A DNA stretch of 64,000 nucleotides. Origin: a virus. The stretch's first letter is position 1, and each line of letters opens with the position of its first letter. The DNA is taken from positions 186,001-250,000 of the IMG/VR virus record IMGVR_UViG_3300026097_000876; one strand, given 5' to 3'. A model generated the notes under the pieces. That model made no database searches, was not told where the DNA came from, and saw nothing but the letters and a program-made list of their open reading frames with translations. The translations under genes were made by a program, and so were the position numbers. Below are positions 48,096 through 56,274 of this stretch, in pieces.

Positions 48096-48697
48096 TAGAC
48101 GAAATTATTTTTAGAAATGTACTAAAAGAAATTAAACAAAATTCAGAATATGCTGACGATATTATTGATTCATTCAGTGACAATCAGTTTATTGCTAAAC
48201 GCAAAGTTTTAGAATATGCTAATAGATTAAATATACTAGATAAAGATTCAGAAGTAATTATTTTTGGATCTTGGTACGGAAGTATTTTAATTCCTGGATT
48301 AGTTGATAAAGTAAAAAAAATTAGTTGTATTGATATTGACAAACGAGTTTTACAAACTGCAAAAAATAGATTCTTCAAAGATTATACCAATATAGATTAT
48401 ATTGCAGGCAACGTATTTGATTTAGATCTCAAAAGATATCACACGGCTAATCTTTTTATAAACACGTCGTGCGAACATATGCCGTCGATGAAGGAATTTT
48501 TATACTGGCCTGACCAAACCCATTTTGTCTTCACAAGTAATGATATGTTCAACATCGAAGGACACATAAATTGTGTAAACAGTTTAGATGAATTTAAAGA
48601 ACAATTGCCCGAACGTGCAGAAGTATTGTATGAAGAAGAAGTAGAGGATACCAGAGGCACACGTTATATACTAGTCGGAAAAATTAACGGTATTTAA
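48092..48697 (+). CDS. Class I SAM-dependent methyltransferase-like protein
   Basis: 201 residues with a Rossmann core: DSEVIIFGSWYGSILIPGL (motif I, with G.WYGS for the Gly loop), KISCIDIDKRVLQTAK (acidic loop Asp) and IDYIAGNVFDLDL. A later FINTSCEHMPSMKEFLYWPD provides the active-site side. The gene overlaps the carbamoyltransferase by 4 bases. Its 3' end runs 14 bases into the convergent ATP-grasp gene, so no terminator fits between. It should methylate O, N or C of a small molecule; target unknown. Confidence 0.75.
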   Translation: MIDEIIFRNVLKEIKQNSEYADDIIDSFSDNQFIAKRKVLEYANRLNILDKDSEVIIFGSWYGSILIPGLVDKVKKISCIDIDKRVLQTAKNRFFKDYTNIDYIAGNVFDLDLKRYHTANLFINTSCEHMPSMKEFLYWPDQTHFVFTSNDMFNIEGHINCVNSLDEFKEQLPERAEVLYEEEVEDTRGTRYILVGKINGI

Positions 48698-49931
48698 TTC
48701 GTATACTTCTTGTAAACTGATCTAATTTTTGATAAATTTCTTCTACAGTTTTGCCTAGTAGAATTAATTGTCCGTTTTGATGCCCTATACTTGCATTCCA
48801 ATTGTCTGGTATTACACTCTTAGAAGTTAGTGTGCTACTAAAATGATGTACACTTTCATCTGCCTCAGGCCAGTCGATACTTTCAATTGTTCCGGGTGCA
48901 AATCTAAATTGTTTTCCTAAAGAATAATTAAACTGCGTATCATGTTTTTGCGTAAAGTCTGAAATATAGTCTTTCGAATTTAGCTTAACTAATTCTCGAG
49001 TTACATTATAACCGTATATTTTATGAAAACTTGTTGCAGTATGACTACTACCAGGACGCAAATTAGTTTCAATTACGTTAATTACATTTAAATCTTTATC
49101 GTAAAAAAATTCTGTTCGTAGAGCACCGTTTTTGATTTCGAGAACATCTGTTAGTTGTTGTAAAATTGATAGTACTTCGTCTGTTAAGAATTTTGGATCA
49201 CTAGGGAACAATGCTTCTTCGTAATAGAAATAAGGTAATCTTTCTTGCTCTAATTTGCTTTTTTGATCTCTAGCATAATGTGTGTAAGGTTTAATTATAC
49301 CGTCTTGTACATAACAGTTTACACCACTAAAATAATCAGCATCTGTATATTGTTGAACTAGATAATAATCATATTTCTTATCTAAATTCCATCCATTTGA
49401 ACGATCTTGATCATCCATGAATGATTTTAATTCAGCTGCATTATGTATTTGTTTAATTCCGTTGCTTCCTGCCCCGTAGTTAGGTTTTACAATACAGGGA
49501 TACTCCAATGTTGATAAGTCTTTAATTTCGTCATATCGATAGGACCAGTCTGGTCTAGGCAAATTTTGATTTTCTAATAATTTATGCCATGCTTCTTTAC
49601 TTGCACAGTGTGTTGCAGCAACTTCTCCAATGCCCTTAAATCCCATACGAGTGTTTACACATGCCATAGCCATGCTAGCATCGTTAGTACATGGGTGTGT
49701 AACAGTCATACTAGCGCCACTAGTTTTTGCAAGATTTACTAATGCATCGATATCCATATAACTTATAATATGAAATTCGTCTATCATGTCTTTTACTGTG
49801 TCGTAATAGTATTTGCTAGTAATATCCATAGGATGTGTTGCTACTATTTTATATCCAAGTGCTTGTGCTTCTCGCATATAAAGATAACTATCATCAAAAA
49901 CACCAATGTGTAATGCTACTTTATCCGCCAT
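48684..49931 (-). CDS. ATP-grasp ligase
   Basis: 415 residues in the carbamoyl-phosphate-synthase-like branch. YPCIVKPNYGAGSNGIKQI is the ATP-grasp loop (near residues 145-165), YYLVQQYTDADYFSGVNCYV the second ATP strand, and INVIETNLRPGSSHTA provides the metal-binding Glu-x-Asn. The first 110 residues are a pre-ATP-grasp Rossmann domain (VALHIGVFDDSYLYMREAQA). Such enzymes join a carboxylate to an amine or thiol via acyl phosphate. It is the last of the six-gene minus operon and overlaps the B12-type radical SAM gene by 11 bases. Confidence 0.85.
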   Translation of the reverse strand: MADKVALHIGVFDDSYLYMREAQALGYKIVATHPMDITSKYYYDTVKDMIDEFHIISYMDIDALVNLAKTSGASMTVTHPCTNDASMAMACVNTRMGFKGIGEVAATHCASKEAWHKLLENQNLPRPDWSYRYDEIKDLSTLEYPCIVKPNYGAGSNGIKQIHNAAELKSFMDDQDRSNGWNLDKKYDYYLVQQYTDADYFSGVNCYVQDGIIKPYTHYARDQKSKLEQERLPYFYYEEALFPSDPKFLTDEVLSILQQLTDVLEIKNGALRTEFFYDKDLNVINVIETNLRPGSSHTATSFHKIYGYNVTRELVKLNSKDYISDFTQKHDTQFNYSLGKQFRFAPGTIESIDWPEADESVHHFSSTLTSKSVIPDNWNASIGHQNGQLILLGKTVEEIYQKLDQFTRSIRIKYR

Positions 49932-51375
49932 AAATATCTCTTATATCTTTGCCTGTAATTTTTTTATATCGTTCTACTAGAAATGTTGGTGAGTCTAACG
50001 CAAATTTGTAACCTAAATCTCTGCAATGATTGCGTAATCTAAACCATCTTTCAATTCTTACTTTTTGTGTGTTATCACCGATTTCCCATGCTCCTACATC
50101 GTCATAGTCTACACCCATTTCTTGAAACTGATCGAATAGCGGCGTGCCTGGATAGATTCGCATAGTTGCTCCGAGACTGACTTGAAAAACTGTTCCATCT
50201 TTTGCATACTTGGCATTTCGAGTAAACATGTCCATAGTTTCTTGAAATTCTTCCTCGCCTTCGCCCGGGTATCCAATTAGCATCATCATTACAGTATCGA
50301 TGCCGTTTTTAGAACATTGTTCCAAAGTGTAGTCAATATCAACAGCTCTAGCACCCTTTTTCATTGCATTAAGAACTTTTTGACTGCCGCTCTCGATACC
50401 TAACAGCATTCTAGTACATCCGCTCTTTGATAACTTTTCGTATATTTCTGGACCTTGCGAATTAGGAGGTCTCACAATAAATTGTCCTCCCCATTTTACA
50501 CCATCTAAATTTTCTTCAATGAGTGTGTCCATCATTGCATCCATTTGGGGAATATTACCGTTTAGTAAACTATCTGTAAAATAAAACTCTTTTATTCCTG
50601 GATGCGTCTTAACTTGATGTATAATTTCTTTTGCAATAGTTACTCCGCTTTTACTAGTAAAAGATGGCCAGCGTTTGCCTACATCACAAAACTTACAACG
50701 TCTAATACACCCTCTACTTCCAGTTAAGTATAACAGATCTGTTCCTTTTGGATCTTCAAATGGATCTCTAAACAAATGACTATATTGTGACAAGTCATAA
50801 TCTGTATAATCAGCAAACGGAAGTGAATCTAACTCTTTCATCTGTATAGGAAACTTTCCGTTTATTCCTGGATAGTCTGTATTTCCGTTAAGCAGATGTA
50901 GTATAGGATTTTCTCCTTCTGCTTCCACATATGCATAAATTCTATCTTGTTTAAGATTAGTAGGCCCGTAATCAGGTGATGCACCCGGTCCTCCTAATAT
51001 AACTTTAACTTCGGGCAATCTAATAAGTATTTCGTCTAAGAACAAGTCACACATTACAAGTTGCCAATGACTTAATAATGTTATACCAACAAACTTTGGA
51101 TTATAACCTGCAATTTTCTCTACAGCCTGTTCTACTAACGGAACAAATATATGTTTAACTTTTTCAAAATATTTCTTGTTAATTAGTGTTTGGTCGTTGT
51201 CTAGCCAAAGATGAGCATATTCGTCTTTTACAATATTCCAAAATTCTACATTAAAGTCAATACATTTACTAGTATAACCATGTTCTTCGACAACTGCCTT
51301 TAGTGCTGCTGGCCCAATAAGAGGGCTTTGTACTTCAAATTTTGGAATACTAATAAAAACAATATCTTTATTCAT
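49921..51375 (-). CDS. B12-binding-type radical SAM protein
   Basis: 484 residues. The N-terminal 190 residues form a cobalamin-binding-like domain (VFISIPKFEVQSPLIGPAAL, HGYTSKCIDFN, VGITLLSHWQLVM, VILGGPGASPDYGP), without an obvious DxHxxG. The radical SAM centre is GCIRRCKFC (Cys223, Cys227, Cys230), followed by KEFYFTDSLLNGNIPQMD, MLLGIESGSQKVLNAMKKGA and IDTVMMMLIGYPGEGEEEF. It is a paralogue of the gene at 56271, with cysteines at the same residue numbers. B12-type enzymes methylate unactivated carbons or rearrange skeletons. It overlaps the permease gene by 8 bases. Confidence 0.85.
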   Translation of the reverse strand: MNKDIVFISIPKFEVQSPLIGPAALKAVVEEHGYTSKCIDFNVEFWNIVKDEYAHLWLDNDQTLINKKYFEKVKHIFVPLVEQAVEKIAGYNPKFVGITLLSHWQLVMCDLFLDEILIRLPEVKVILGGPGASPDYGPTNLKQDRIYAYVEAEGENPILHLLNGNTDYPGINGKFPIQMKELDSLPFADYTDYDLSQYSHLFRDPFEDPKGTDLLYLTGSRGCIRRCKFCDVGKRWPSFTSKSGVTIAKEIIHQVKTHPGIKEFYFTDSLLNGNIPQMDAMMDTLIEENLDGVKWGGQFIVRPPNSQGPEIYEKLSKSGCTRMLLGIESGSQKVLNAMKKGARAVDIDYTLEQCSKNGIDTVMMMLIGYPGEGEEEFQETMDMFTRNAKYAKDGTVFQVSLGATMRIYPGTPLFDQFQEMGVDYDDVGAWEIGDNTQKVRIERWFRLRNHCRDLGYKFALDSPTFLVERYKKITGKDIRDIYGG

Positions 51376-52114
51376 AAGTTCGATTTACCCTTCCTAAGTA
51401 TATGAGAACAGCATATACTATAGTAGTTATCACACTTACTGATAAGACACTTGGACTAATGATGTCAGTAACATAACTCCACATAATAATTGGAAGAGTT
51501 TGAGTACTATGATCTAATAACAACAACGCTACAATAAACTCGTCAAAACTAGTAATAAACGCAAGAGAACATCCTGCAAGCAATCCGGGCAACATAACTG
51601 GAAGTTGTATATCTTTTAATATTTGAAAACTATTTGCACCGCATAGTCTAGCACTTTTTGCAATATTTTCATCATAGTTATTTAGACTACTTAGCGTCAT
51701 TAAAATTACATAAGGAACACATAAAACAGTATGTGCTATAATAAGATTGATAAAACTGTTAGTAAACCCTATATCATTAAAAAAGAAAATCCAGCCAAGG
51801 CCAATAATGATACTCGGTATTACAATAGGACTGATTATTACACTTAGAACTATTCCGTTTCTATATTGGTTCAACCACAACGCCGCAGGAACAGATAGTA
51901 GTATACAACTAATAACAGTATATGCTCCTACTTGAAAACTAGTTACAATACTTTTATACCACATAGGATCTGTAAATAATTGGTTATACCATTTCAAGCT
52001 GAACTCAAAATCAGAAATTTTAAAATAGTTTCCACCGTCAACGCTAAACAAAATAATAACCAACATAGGCATTAACAAATATAAGAACATGCCATAAGCA
52101 AATAATCTAAGCAC
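51368..52114 (-). CDS. ABC transporter permease, PotC-like
   Basis: 248 residues from the GTG at 52112-52114, chosen because AAAGGAG lies just before it and it interlocks with the previous gene's stop; a longer frame from ATG 52150 has no site. About six transmembrane segments. The EAA loop is in DENIAKSARLCGANSFQILK, followed by DIQLPVMLPGLLAG. The SFDEFIVALLLLD strand is typical of PotC. With its neighbours it forms the inner-membrane pore of a polyamine-class (MOI/PotABCD) importer. Confidence 0.85.
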   Translation of the reverse strand: MLRLFAYGMFLYLLMPMLVIILFSVDGGNYFKISDFEFSLKWYNQLFTDPMWYKSIVTSFQVGAYTVISCILLSVPAALWLNQYRNGIVLSVIISPIVIPSIIIGLGWIFFFNDIGFTNSFINLIIAHTVLCVPYVILMTLSSLNNYDENIAKSARLCGANSFQILKDIQLPVMLPGLLAGCSLAFITSFDEFIVALLLLDHSTQTLPIIMWSYVTDIISPSVLSVSVITTIVYAVLIYLGRVNRTYE

Positions 52115-53093
52115 GGGCGTCTCCTTTAAAGTTAATACGATAATAAACATAAAACAACATTAAACTAGTTGATAGCATAATAACTGTTAGCGCACTTGCT
52201 AGGCCCCAGTTTAATGTATATTGAACTTGTCTAATTATTTGTTCTGTAACAAACAGGCCTTTACTTCCACCTAACAGACTTGGAGTAATATAGTATCCAG
52301 TAACACTCATAAATGTTAGTATGGTGCTGTTTGCAATACCTTTGATTGTTTGCGGCAAATACACATATCTAAATGTTTGAAATTTATTAGCACCTGAAAT
52401 TGTACTTACTTTAATTAAATCGTTATTAACATTTTTCATAGCAAGATATATAGGTAATACACTTAGTGGCAGTGCGATATATACACTGCCTATATAAATT
52501 GCTGTAATTGTATTCATAAGATCGAAAGGTTGTAACAATAATATCCAACTAACTGTACGACTTAAGAAGCTACTAAACAGCGGAATCAACACAACAAATA
52601 GTGCAATCTTAGCTGCTTTGCCTTTTAGTTTAGTAAGATAATATGCAAGAGGATACGCTACTACTAAGCAAATGGCTGTAATAATTGCACTAAGAAGATA
52701 TGTCCTTCCTATAACTTTTAAGTATAAGTCGTTAAATGCACGTTTAAAATTAGCAAATGTATAAGGCTTTACTTCTTGTTCTATTACACTCCAAAATGCA
52801 GGGTCTTGCCATCCAGGGTGTTCTAAACCTTTTCTAAACATACTTCGTGTTTTGTGATAGTGATGATTAAGGTAGGTGATAGATCTACGACTGTCCTCAC
52901 GGGCTAAGTCACTTTTTATAGCTTCAGTCCGGTCTCCGCCGTTAACTACGTAGTCGGTTATGTTTGGAAGATAACGTTCAACAGTTGTGTTGTAAACACT
53001 ATTTTTAAGAATTTCACCTAGTGGAAGGAGAAAGAACACTGCTAGAAAAAATACTAGCGGTATAATCTTTCCATGTTTCGCAAACAAATTCAT
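52107..53093 (-). CDS. ABC transporter permease, PotB-like
   Basis: 328 residues. A first hydrophobic segment (residues 10-30) is followed by a long periplasmic loop (about 35-110), then five more membrane segments (e.g. TYLLSAIITAICLVVAYPLA) and the coupling loop LIKVSTISGANKFQTFRYV. The extended loop is a known feature of PotB-like proteins in marine alphaproteobacteria. The start overlaps the ATPase gene by 80 bases, unusually long, but AGGAG ten bases before the ATG supports it. Stop and next start interlock. Confidence 0.85.
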   Translation of the reverse strand: MNLFAKHGKIIPLVFFLAVFFLLPLGEILKNSVYNTTVERYLPNITDYVVNGGDRTEAIKSDLAREDSRRSITYLNHHYHKTRSMFRKGLEHPGWQDPAFWSVIEQEVKPYTFANFKRAFNDLYLKVIGRTYLLSAIITAICLVVAYPLAYYLTKLKGKAAKIALFVVLIPLFSSFLSRTVSWILLLQPFDLMNTITAIYIGSVYIALPLSVLPIYLAMKNVNNDLIKVSTISGANKFQTFRYVYLPQTIKGIANSTILTFMSVTGYYITPSLLGGSKGLFVTEQIIRQVQYTLNWGLASALTVIMLSTSLMLFYVYYRINFKGDARA

Positions 53094-53757
53094 TTACAAA
53101 ATCACTCCTAGGATTATCAAGAATTTCTGTAGGACTGCCTACTTGCTCTACTTTTCCTTGATTCATAATAACAATAGTGTCGCACATATTAAATGCTTCA
53201 GTGAAGTCGTGTGTGACGTACACTACTGTTGTATTTTTAAGTAGCTGTTTAATATCTTTTTGTAATTTAATTCTTAGCTTTAAGTCTAGCGATGCTAAAG
53301 GTTCGTCCATTAGTATAACATCTGGATTATATACTAATGCCCTTGCAATTGCAACTCGCTGTTGTTGCCCACCGCTTAATTGTTTAGGATATTTATCAGC
53401 ATGTTCTTCCATTCCTATAACATTTAAAATATTAGATACAGCGGATGTATTCTTGCCTTTTACTCTCAATGGATATGCTATATTTTCATAAGCAGTCATA
53501 TTAGGAAATAAACTAAAGTTTTGAAACACCATTCCTAGTGGTCTTTTATTACTACTTAGGCTAGTAATATCCAAACCGTTAACTATTACTTGTCCACAGT
53601 CTGGTGTTTCAAACCCTGTAATGCAATTAAGTAGGGTACTTTTGCCGCTGCCACTAGGTCCTAGAACAGCGACATTCGATCCAGAAGAAACATTAAAAGT
53701 TACATCATCGAGAACTTTATCTCGAAATGTTTTGCTAATGTTCTTTATTTCTAGCAT
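53014..53757 (-). CDS. ABC transporter ATP-binding protein, PotA-like
   Basis: 247 residues, a complete nucleotide-binding domain: Walker A GPSGSGKST (residues about 33-41), Q-loop GMVFQNFSLFPNMTAYEN, signature LSGGQQQR, Walker B VILMDEPLASLD and H-loop VYVTHDFTEAF. It is shorter than typical PotA (about 370) because the C-terminal OB regulatory domain is absent; the last 20 residues are Ser-rich. All catalytic residues are intact, so transport is expected to be active. It starts at a TAATG overlap with the binding-protein gene. Confidence 0.9.
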   Translation of the reverse strand: MLEIKNISKTFRDKVLDDVTFNVSSGSNVAVLGPSGSGKSTLLNCITGFETPDCGQVIVNGLDITSLSSNKRPLGMVFQNFSLFPNMTAYENIAYPLRVKGKNTSAVSNILNVIGMEEHADKYPKQLSGGQQQRVAIARALVYNPDVILMDEPLASLDLKLRIKLQKDIKQLLKNTTVVYVTHDFTEAFNMCDTIVIMNQGKVEQVGSPTEILDNPRSDFVNEFVCETWKDYTASIFSSSVLSPSTR

Positions 53758-54842
53758 TAGTCTAAGAGCCAGGCTTCCCAGCGTTCATTGATGCGTTCGC
53801 CATTGTCAGCCCACCATGCGCCGTCACGTGGAATGCTACCAGTATAGTTATTAGGGTTAGTAACCATTTCGGCTTCCATGTCTGATCCAGTGTCTACCGA
53901 AGTCCAGTTGCCTGAATTTAAATCAATTGAACTCTTACGTGTAGGCGAGTAAGGAATAATACGACTAATTAGTGCTAGTGTTTCTGTACTAGTAGCATGT
54001 TGCAAAAACGCCTTTACTTCAGGAGTCATTTGTCCTTTTGCTACTACCCAAGGAGAAACTGTATAAATTTGTGCATCCCAAATTTGCTCAATGCTTTGTC
54101 CGTCTACGTTCTTGGCTTTCCAAAAACGTCCATTATAGCTTGCTAAAATTTGTACTTGTCCTGCACTCAATTGTTGAATACCAGCGGCTGCTTTGTCCCA
54201 CCATACAATATGATCTTTAATAGTATCTAACTTAGCAAATGCACGATCGAGTCCTTCGTCAGTTGCTAGTACATCACGTACAATGTTTCGATCCACTCCA
54301 TCGGCAATCAGTGCCCATTCTAAGTTATTGTAAGGACGGCGTTGTAATCCTCGCTTTCCTGGAAACTGTTCAACATCAAATACATCGTAAATTGTTTGTG
54401 GTGCGTTGTTAGCGTATGTTTCTGGATCGTATCCAAACTGAATACTGTATACTGCCTGTGGTGCCACACAATCTTTTAGCATACCAGGAAGAAAGTCCTC
54501 ACTAGGTAGTGTACCGTCTGGTGCAGGCAGCAACACATCGTCGTGATTAAAGTTTTCTACTAAACCGTCTTCGCATGCAATAGCAAGTGCTTCCTGAGGA
54601 ATATCAATTACATCATATGTAATGTTTCCTGTTTCAATTTGTGTACGCAATGCTGCTAGTGCAGAGTGTGCATTTTTGATAACGTTTACAGTTACATCTG
54701 GATTCTGCTCAATAAACGGATCAATTGCTGCTCTTTGTTGTGCTTCGCCCCATGCACCGCCATAATTTACAATATTTACAGTACTGTCAGCATATGCTGA
54801 ACTTGCAACAAGTGCTAGAACTGTCATAAAGGTATATTTCAT
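53757..54842 (-). CDS. Periplasmic substrate-binding protein, PotD-like
   Basis: 361 residues beginning with a short Sec signal (TFMTVLALVASSAYA, cleavage after residue 18). The mature start STVNIVNYGGAWGEAQQRAA and the following DVIDIPQEALAIACEDGLV are typical of PotD/PotF family 1 solute-binding proteins; IVWWDKAAAGIQQLSAGQVQ and PWVVAKGQMTPEVKAFLQHA are later family landmarks. It would capture a cationic or amino compound in the periplasm and deliver it to the two permeases. First gene of a six-gene minus operon; AGGAG precedes the ATG and a near-consensus promoter lies upstream. Confidence 0.9.
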   Translation of the reverse strand: MKYTFMTVLALVASSAYADSTVNIVNYGGAWGEAQQRAAIDPFIEQNPDVTVNVIKNAHSALAALRTQIETGNITYDVIDIPQEALAIACEDGLVENFNHDDVLLPAPDGTLPSEDFLPGMLKDCVAPQAVYSIQFGYDPETYANNAPQTIYDVFDVEQFPGKRGLQRRPYNNLEWALIADGVDRNIVRDVLATDEGLDRAFAKLDTIKDHIVWWDKAAAGIQQLSAGQVQILASYNGRFWKAKNVDGQSIEQIWDAQIYTVSPWVVAKGQMTPEVKAFLQHATSTETLALISRIIPYSPTRKSSIDLNSGNWTSVDTGSDMEAEMVTNPNNYTGSIPRDGAWWADNGERINERWEAWLLD

Positions 54843-54916
54843 TTCATCTCCTGTAAGTCTTACTATAGTAATTATCTACGTATATAACTTAGATATTTAC
54901 TTCTGACATACTAATA

Positions 54917-54945
54917 ATAATACTACAATCAGCTCTAGTAGTCAA
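54917..54945 (-). promoter_or_regulatory. Sigma70-type promoter for transporter operon
   Basis: Minus-strand TTGACT (54940-54945), 17-nt spacer, TATTAT (54917-54922). One mismatch per hexamer and ideal spacing. It is 75 bases upstream of the PotD-like ATG, leaving a leader of about 70 bases that holds AT-rich sequence but no hairpin I can see. Confidence 0.75.
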
Positions 54946-54962
54946 CTGTTTTATCGAGCATA

Positions 54963-54968
54963 TATAAT
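54963..54968 (+). promoter_or_regulatory. -10 element for a possibly leaderless transcript
   Basis: TATAAT ends five bases before the ATG at 54974. A transcript starting at the usual 7 bases downstream would begin at or next to the start codon. There is no Shine-Dalgarno and no good -35 at 17 bases (AGTCAA). It faces away from the transporter promoter. Confidence 0.45.
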
Positions 54969-54973
54969 ATACA

Positions 54974-55828
54974 ATGTCATATAAAGTAACACATAATCAC
55001 CATCTTAGCGTTCGCAAAACAACAGATTATATTGTAAAATTAGGTCGTTGTGAGAACATGCCTATGGATTTTAAATCTGAAGCATTACGAGCTGCTAAGT
55101 TAATAGCAAAAGAATCTAATAATATATGGATTAGTTACAGCGGCGGTATAGACAGTGAGTTTATTATTCAAGTGTTTCTTGAAGCAGGCATCCAATTTAG
55201 AGTTGCCACAATTGTTATGAAAGACGGATCTAACGATTACGATCTACAGCACAGTAGAAATTTTTGTAAACGTATGGGTATCAAGCTACACGAATTTGAA
55301 ATTGATTTAGAAGAGTTTTATAAAAATGATCTAGAAACATATGCTGTTGCAACTAATTGTATTAGTCCACAGTTTCCGGTGCATATGTGGTTATGGGATC
55401 AACTAGATGGATTTATAGTTGCAGGCCACGGTGATCCAATCTTTAAACGTAAAGATTCTAGATGGTATCTTCAAATTCAAAAAAAAGAAGACAGCGTATT
55501 TAGATATGCTCAGTGGAGAAATAGAAACATGGCTCCGGGATTTTACGTATATACTCCGGAACTTCTACTAAGTTTTATGCTAGAAAAAGAAGTAAGTAAT
55601 ATGTTTATTGCTCCTAAGTTAGCAGGGTTAAGAGATATTGCACAAGTCAAACATCTGGTTTATTCTAAATATTACGATATGGTCGAAAGAGAAAAAAGAA
55701 CTGGCTTTGAGTTAGTAGATAACTTAAACAATGAATATAAAATACATTTAGAAAATACAATACCCGGACATGGCGTATTTCTACAATCAGTAGAAGACCT
55801 ATTACATAGAATTTGGCCTAAACTATGA
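54974..55828 (+). CDS. PP-loop (N-type) ATPase, asparagine-synthase/QueC-like
   Basis: 284 residues. The P-loop is ISYSGGIDSEFIIQVFLEAG (SGGxDS near residues 57-62), with VATIVMKDGSNDYDL as the second strand and IKLHEFEIDLEEFY as the third. PP-loop enzymes adenylate a carbonyl or carboxylate, allowing amide, guanidino or nitrile formation. WLWDQLDGFIVAGHGDPIF is the late family region. No glutaminase domain is attached. Start: no ribosome site, -10 adjacent, probably leaderless. The last codons overlap the GNAT gene (ATGA). Confidence 0.8.
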   Translation: MSYKVTHNHHLSVRKTTDYIVKLGRCENMPMDFKSEALRAAKLIAKESNNIWISYSGGIDSEFIIQVFLEAGIQFRVATIVMKDGSNDYDLQHSRNFCKRMGIKLHEFEIDLEEFYKNDLETYAVATNCISPQFPVHMWLWDQLDGFIVAGHGDPIFKRKDSRWYLQIQKKEDSVFRYAQWRNRNMAPGFYVYTPELLLSFMLEKEVSNMFIAPKLAGLRDIAQVKHLVYSKYYDMVEREKRTGFELVDNLNNEYKIHLENTIPGHGVFLQSVEDLLHRIWPKL

Positions 55829-56274
55829 TTATTAAACAAGTAGATTTTGAAACAGTGTTACCTGCGTGGGAAAACAATCTTTGGCCTAATCGCAAAGATC
55901 CTATTAAACCTACAAATAATATTTGTTATCTAGGTGGAAGAGATAAAGATATTAATAATCAAACACCTGTATTTTTTGCCGTGTACGATAATAAAACTAT
56001 AGTAGGTGTAAACAGCGGCTTTCCTACACTACACGGAGGATTTCGTAGTAGAGGTATTTGGGTTGATCCGGCATATAGAGAAAAAGGTGTTGGGGCAATG
56101 TTGCTAAATGCTGTAATTGATTATGCTCGAGAGAATGAATATTCTTATGCATGGAGTATGCCAAGACAAAGTGCTCTATCAGCATATACTAATGTAGGCT
56201 TTGAGCAAACAAGCGATTTTTTTGACGAAGGCGTAGAGTTTGGTCCTAACTGTTTTGTAAGGATTGATCTATGA
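55825..56274 (+). CDS. GNAT-family N-acetyltransferase
   Basis: 149 residues, full GNAT length. RSRGIWVDPAYREKGVGAML holds the acetyl-CoA pyrophosphate loop (R.KGVG), preceded by a FFAVYDNKTIVGVNSG strand pair; YSYAWSMPRQSALSAYTNVG, then FEQTSDFF, is the C-terminal arm. It would acetylate an amine. Overlaps of 4 bases on both sides place it in one transcript with the PP-loop and radical SAM genes. Confidence 0.8.
   Translation: MIIKQVDFETVLPAWENNLWPNRKDPIKPTNNICYLGGRDKDINNQTPVFFAVYDNKTIVGVNSGFPTLHGGFRSRGIWVDPAYREKGVGAMLLNAVIDYARENEYSYAWSMPRQSALSAYTNVGFEQTSDFFDEGVEFGPNCFVRIDL

Noticed and set aside
51368-52150. Longer start of the PotC-like permease at ATG 52150
   Set aside because: No ribosome site and it overlaps the upstream permease by 44 bases; GTG 52114 has AAAGGAG and interlocks with the previous stop.
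48684-54842. Host chromosomal segment or prophage border
   Set aside because: No integrase, attachment repeat or tRNA flanks it, and phage-type genes with overlapping ends lie on both sides. An assembly join still cannot be excluded from sequence alone.
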